A DNA stretch of 20,885 bases, taken from assembly GCA_011763485.2 (NCBI GenBank), contig JAANSK020276158.1, positions 1 through 20,885 of the forward strand. The letters run 5' to 3'. The notes beneath the pieces are model-generated. The model saw only the letters and a program-made list of their open reading frames with translations. It had not been told where the DNA came from and did not search any database. Below, in pieces: positions 18,083 through 20,885 of this stretch; the first letter of the stretch is position 1; each line of letters starts with the position of its first letter. The translations under genes were made by a program, and so were the position numbers. The DNA is from Isoetes engelmannii. Taxonomy: Eukaryota > Streptophyta > Lycopodiopsida > Isoetales > Isoetaceae.

Positions 18083-18625
18083 ATTATCTCCCTTCAAGAT
18101 AGCATTTGGATTGTTAAATTTTATAGAATCCATAACTGAAGGTCTTACAACTTAACAAAGAGCACTAGGAGAGAATATGAGCTTTAGATGCACAAAAAAG
18201 ATGAGCCAAGGGAATTACCCAGACAGATGGTATGCCACAGAAACTACATCAACATTGCTCAAAGAACCACAAATCTCTCAGAAAATTGCTCAGAAAATTG
18301 CTCCCAGAGCCAAAATTGAGATTATTCAAGCTTTAGGCACAACGAAATGGCAGAAATGGCAGGGAACGACACAAAAACGGCACTTCCGCAACCGAATTTT
18401 AAGTTTTTGGTAAAAAAAATACACTTTTTGTTGTTGATGTAAATTTTGAGTTTTGGTCGAAAAAATACACTTTTTGTTGCTGACGTACAAAAAATTGGCC
18501 GACTTTGAAATTTTGGTTGAAGACGTCCAATTTCGGCGCAGTGTTCCCAACTTCTGAATTCACCTCCGGTCTCGTCAAATTTCTCTCACTTATTGATTTT
18601 AGCCACCCTGGGCTCTCTGATGCCA

Positions 18626-18882
18626 TGTTAAAGGTTAGATCTAGACTAGAATCAATAGTGAAGGACAGAGAAATGGAGCCGGAGTGAAGAACAAGAAGAT
18701 AAACGGTGATTGATTGAAGGGTTTGGTTTTTGTGCTACAATAGATAAGTCACGTAGGTGACAAGTCTAGCAAGCACATAGATACTAAACTAATTTTATCC
18801 TAATACCACCATGGTCCTATGAAATACATAGGCTGCCATGTCAGCACATATGGGTGCTTAACCATTAAAATATATTTTGTCA
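18626..18882 (-). repeat. LTR of the nested copia relative (upstream copy)
   Basis: 257 bp with TG...CA ends on the minus strand. It shares TTAATGGTTAAGCAC, GTGCTGACATGGCAGCCTAT, TTGTAGCAC and TCTAG-CTAGATC with the host 5' LTR at 14618-14948. Confidence 0.88.
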
Positions 18883-18887
18883 CTAAT

Positions 18888-19660
18888 TTTGTCTCGATAT
18901 GGCAAAGATCTATATGGCAAAGATCTATAAAGATCATACACCTTCTACTTTTGCTGAAGCCCTTACCAATCCAATCCAGATTGGGTGACTGCTATGAAGC
19001 ATGAATATGACATGCTAATTAAGAATGACACATCGGATCTTGTTCCTCTTCCTAAAGGGAAGAAAGCGATTGGTTCAAAATGGATTTCAAACAAAAATAT
19101 AATGAAGATGGTTCACTCAGTAAGCATAAGGCGAGACTTGTTGCCAAGGGATTTGCTCAACAGCATGACGTTGATTACGATGAAGTCTTTGCTCCAGTTG
19201 CACGACTCAACTGTGCGCGCCATTTTTGCATTAGCAACAAGGCTGGCCTGTTTATCAAATGGATTTTCAAAGAGCCTTCTTAAATAGGGAACTTTATGAC
19301 GAAGTCTATATGCAGCAGCTGGAAGGCTTTGTCTCTGAAGGGCAAGCACATTTAGCATCTAAATTGAAGAAGAGTCTATATGGCCTCAAACAAGCACCTC
19401 GGTGTTGGTATCATAAGGTAGATTCTTATCTTAAAGCAAATGGCTATTCTTCTTCCAGAATATATCCAAATTTGTACTACAAAAATCAAGGTACATCTCT
19501 CTGCATTGTTGTCTTGTACGTTGATGACTTGCTGCTCACAGGAGATGCTCATGTTTTTTTATTGATCAATTGCGCACTTTGCTTATCCATGAATTTGCTA
19601 TGACAGACTTAGGTCTGTCCCACTACTTTCTTGGGATTGAGATTTGGCAAGACTCGCGAT
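18888..19660 (+). pseudogene. Copia reverse transcriptase, broken
   Basis: TPSTFAEALTNP starts the RT after the nested insert. VTAMKHEYDMLIKNDTSDLV and KARLVAKGFAQQHDVDYDEV follow in different frames. MDFQRAFLNRELYDEVYMQQ carries the first catalytic Asp, and VVLYVDDLLLTGD (YVDD at 19517-19528) the other two. LKKSLYGLKQAPRCWY is the conserved copia block before it. Frame changes occur near 19080, 19255 and 19550. A 15-bp tandem doublet (ATATGGCAAAGATCT) lies at about 18898-18927. The active-site residues survive but no continuous enzyme can be made. Confidence 0.92.
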
Positions 19661-20385
19661 GACATCATTTTGTCCCAAGGTAAGTACGTGCAATCTTCTC
19701 ACAAAATTTCATATGACAGATTGCAAGGTTACAAAACAGCCCATGGAGCCTGGTTTGAAGTTATCCGCCCATGATGAGTCTCGTCATCTAGATGCTACTT
19801 TGTTTCGCTCGCTTGTTAGTGGTCTGATTTATCTTACAGTGACTAAACTGGAGATCTCTTTTGCGGTGGGCACGTTGAGCCGTTTTATGGCCTGTCCAAA
19901 ACAGAGCCATTGGCAAGCAGGAAAAAGAGTGCGCGCCTAAAAGGCACTCTTAATGAGGGCCTCTGCTATACGCGTGATCAATCCCCTTCTTTGCATGGTT
20001 TTGTAGATGCTGATCATTCTGGTTGACTTGATACAAGGCACAACACCACAAGTTACGTTTATGGCCTTGGCTCGAACATCATTACTTGGCTCAGCACGAA
20101 GGCTGAGTATATAGCCTTAGCTATTGCTGCTGCTGAATCTGTTTGGTTAGCCAAACTTTTTGCAGAAATAGGCTTTGAGACCAGCACTATTCCACTTCAT
20201 TGTGACAACCAAAGCTCTTTGCAACTTGCTAATATTCCAGTGTTTCATGCCCGCAGCAAACACATTGAAACACATTACCATTTTGTGCGAGAGAAGGTCA
20301 TGGATGGTCTCTTCACCAAGCCATTAGACCCTACATTTCAGAAGTTCAAGACTCAGCTTGGCATTCGAATCTTCAGCTTAGCTTA
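19661..20385 (+). pseudogene. Copia RT connection and RNase H, broken
   Basis: VTKQPMEPGLKLSAHDES and FRSLVSGLIYLTVTKLEISFAV are the connection region. HGFVDADHSG, then a stop, LDTRHNTTSYVYGLGSNIITW, STKAEYIALA and LHCDNQSSLQLA are RNase H, with its Asp, Glu and Asp visible. Two short deletions seem to remove the usual segment between ITW and LST and that between REKV and the terminal FTKPL. The frame ends in a TAG at 20383-20385. Confidence 0.9.
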
Positions 20386-20451
20386 GGGGAGGATCATCAC
20401 GATAAGCTGTAGCATTCTTCTTTTGTTCTCAGTTCATATATGTGCTTATGT

Positions 20452-20464
20452 GCTTAGGGGAGGA
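20452..20464 (+). promoter_or_regulatory. Copia polypurine tract
   Basis: GCTTAGGGGAGGA ends right at the TG of the 3' LTR, the required position for the plus-strand primer. A second GCTTAGGGGAGGA occurs at about 20380-20393, just after the end of the coding region. Confidence 0.85.
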
Positions 20465-20527
20465 TGACAGAAATAACTCTCAATGGTTAATTACACATGT
20501 GTGCTGACATGCAGCCTATGCATCTTA
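20465..20527 (+). repeat. Copia 3' LTR, truncated to about 63 bp
   Basis: TGACAGAAATAACTCTCAATG through GTGTGCTGACATGCAGCCTATG matches the start of the 5' LTR with several substitutions and a one-base gap. Similarity stops near 20527. The remaining 270 bp or so of the LTR are missing or displaced to the right of the window. Confidence 0.85.
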
Positions 20528-20566
20528 ATCACGAGCCCAGGTGGGCAAGGAGATGTGATCGTCTTT

Positions 20567-20617
20567 CTCGAGGGGTATGGGTTTGACACAAATTATGTCA
20601 AAGCCACACCCCTCGAG
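20567..20617. repeat. Imperfect hairpin, 22-bp arms
   Basis: CTCGAGGGGTATGGGTTTGACA (20567-20588, one strand only; 20 of 22 positions pair) faces 20596-20617 across a 7-base loop, CAAATTA. The arms start and end in the XhoI-like palindrome CTCGAG. Confidence 0.9.
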
Positions 20618-20829
20618 GGTGTAGTGCTTGGTGCAAAGGACAGAATGAATGAAGGGGAAGATGCCGTCATTTCTAATCTCTAATCTAGGCATGTCTGGTC
20701 CCTTGAATCTAACTGCTCGCTTTCTTTCAAATACCAAGTGTAGTTGGAAGGAGACAGAAAGAACAACTCTAAGTAGGCGCAACCCTAAAGCATGGTGGAA
20801 GGGTTCTTTGTGTTGGAACAACATTGTTA

Positions 20830-20861
20830 ACCCTATGTGGACATTACCCTATGTGGACGTT
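20830..20861 (+). repeat. 16-bp tandem repeat x 2
   Basis: ACCCTATGTGGACATT is followed directly by ACCCTATGTGGACGTT, with one difference. Confidence 0.9.
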
Positions 20862-20885
20862 AGGTCACATGGGTGGTCAAAGGTC

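Larger units (their letters stand above)
14618..18882. repeat. Long inverted repeat: 14618-15412 versus 18882-18083
   Basis: The host LTR, PBS, leader and gag start (about 795 bp) are matched in reverse complement by the nested element (about 800 bp), with about 2.67 kb between the arms. Long runs match, such as CCAATTTTTTGTACGTCA, GACCGGAGGTGAATTC and AGACCTTCAGTTATGGATTC. The LTR parts are less alike than the leader parts. The nested leader has an extra tandem copy of a TTTTTGGT...ACACTTTTTGTTG unit (18408-18480). Confidence 0.88.
17966..18882 (-). mobile_element. Nested, internally deleted copia relative, reverse orientation
   Basis: On the minus strand it starts TGACAAAATATATTTTAATGG at 18882 and ends CTTTGACA at 17966, so it has TG...CA termini. 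The flanks GTAAT (17961-17965) and CTAAT (18883-18887) form a 5-bp target duplication with one mismatch. The order on the minus strand is a full LTR (18882-18626), PBS-like TGGCATCAGAG (18625-18615), leader, the first 17 codons of gag (ATG at 18133-18131), then directly the last 117 bp of a second LTR (18082-17966). All pol and the U3 part of the 3' LTR are absent. The two LTR copies of the 117-bp part differ at only two positions, so it is younger than its host. Confidence 0.88.
14618..20527 (+). mobile_element. Ty1/copia LTR retrotransposon, degenerate, in THO6 intron 10
   Basis: The order of parts is copia-type: 5' LTR, PBS (iMet), gag, protease, integrase, RT, RNase H, PPT, 3' LTR (integrase before RT). 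It lies in the same orientation as the THO6 gene. Stops and frameshifts break every coding block, and a SINE and a 917-bp nested relative interrupt it. The two LTR starts differ at about one position in eight over the 60-odd bases that can be compared, which indicates an old insertion. The 5' flank before TG is ACTAC; the matching target copy cannot be checked because the 3' LTR is cut short. Confidence 0.93.
20528..20885. other. Unidentified sequence interrupting the 3' LTR
   Basis: It does not match the LTR, any expected THO6 exon, or a domain I know. Open frames exist on both strands (about 20483-20683 plus, 20525-20824 minus) because of the hairpin. It is probably the left part of another insertion, or a deletion junction. 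Confidence 0.5.

Noticed and set aside
17966-18882. Simple inversion of part of the host element
   Set aside because: The segment is an additional copy, since the host's own LTR-leader is still in place, and it has its own TG...CA ends and target duplication.
14618-20527. A potentially active copia element
   Set aside because: Many frameshifts and stops in every domain, two insertions and a truncated 3' LTR, although several active-site motifs are still visible.
1-20885. CRISPR arrays, operons, riboswitches, rRNA genes
   Set aside because: No regularly spaced repeats or prokaryotic gene layout; spliced WD40 gene and plant retroelements show eukaryotic nuclear DNA.

Overview
The window looks like nuclear DNA of a land plant. 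It holds the first ten exons of a plant-type WD40 gene, spread over about 12.6 kb by long, AT-rich, repeat-filled introns, followed by a decayed Ty1/copia retrotransposon with a tRNA-iMet primer site. Very long introns with nested LINE, SINE and copia relics would suit a fern or another large-genome plant. That placement is an inference, not something the sequence proves.

Layout. Positions 1-1770 are upstream DNA without a convincing gene. They contain one exon-like fragment (1434-1468), a tiny poly(A)-tailed retroposed insert with perfect 14-bp target-site duplications (1509-1615), and a telo-box plus a G-box/ABRE just before the WD40 gene. From 1908 to 14492 I can place ten exons that join into one 256-codon reading frame and align along their length with the N-terminal two thirds of THO6/DWA1, the THO/TREX subunit homologous to animal THOC6. 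All junctions are GT-AG except intron 5, where only a GC-AG junction keeps the frame and the conserved sequence. The last third of the protein must lie beyond the right edge. Intron 8 (5.5 kb) contains a LINE reverse-transcriptase relic with internally duplicated modules, and several direct repeats.

Intron 10 (more than 6.3 kb) is filled from 14618 by a copia element in the same orientation as the gene: 5' LTR, PBS, gag, protease, integrase, RT, RNase H, polypurine tract and a truncated 3' LTR. All coding parts carry stops or frameshifts. Its gag is interrupted by a tRNA-derived SINE on the minus strand. Between integrase and RT sits a 917-bp internally deleted relative of the same copia family, in reverse orientation, bounded by TG...CA ends and a near-perfect 5-bp target duplication.

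The most interesting point is structural. The nested minus-strand insert places a second LTR-leader-gag start opposite the host element's own, giving inverted arms of about 0.8 kb separated by about 2.7 kb inside one transcription unit. Sense transcription from the LTR, or from the THO6 gene itself, would yield a foldback RNA that could feed small-RNA silencing of this copia family. The last 350 bases (20528-20885) are unidentified; they hold a 22-bp imperfect hairpin and a 16-bp tandem repeat.
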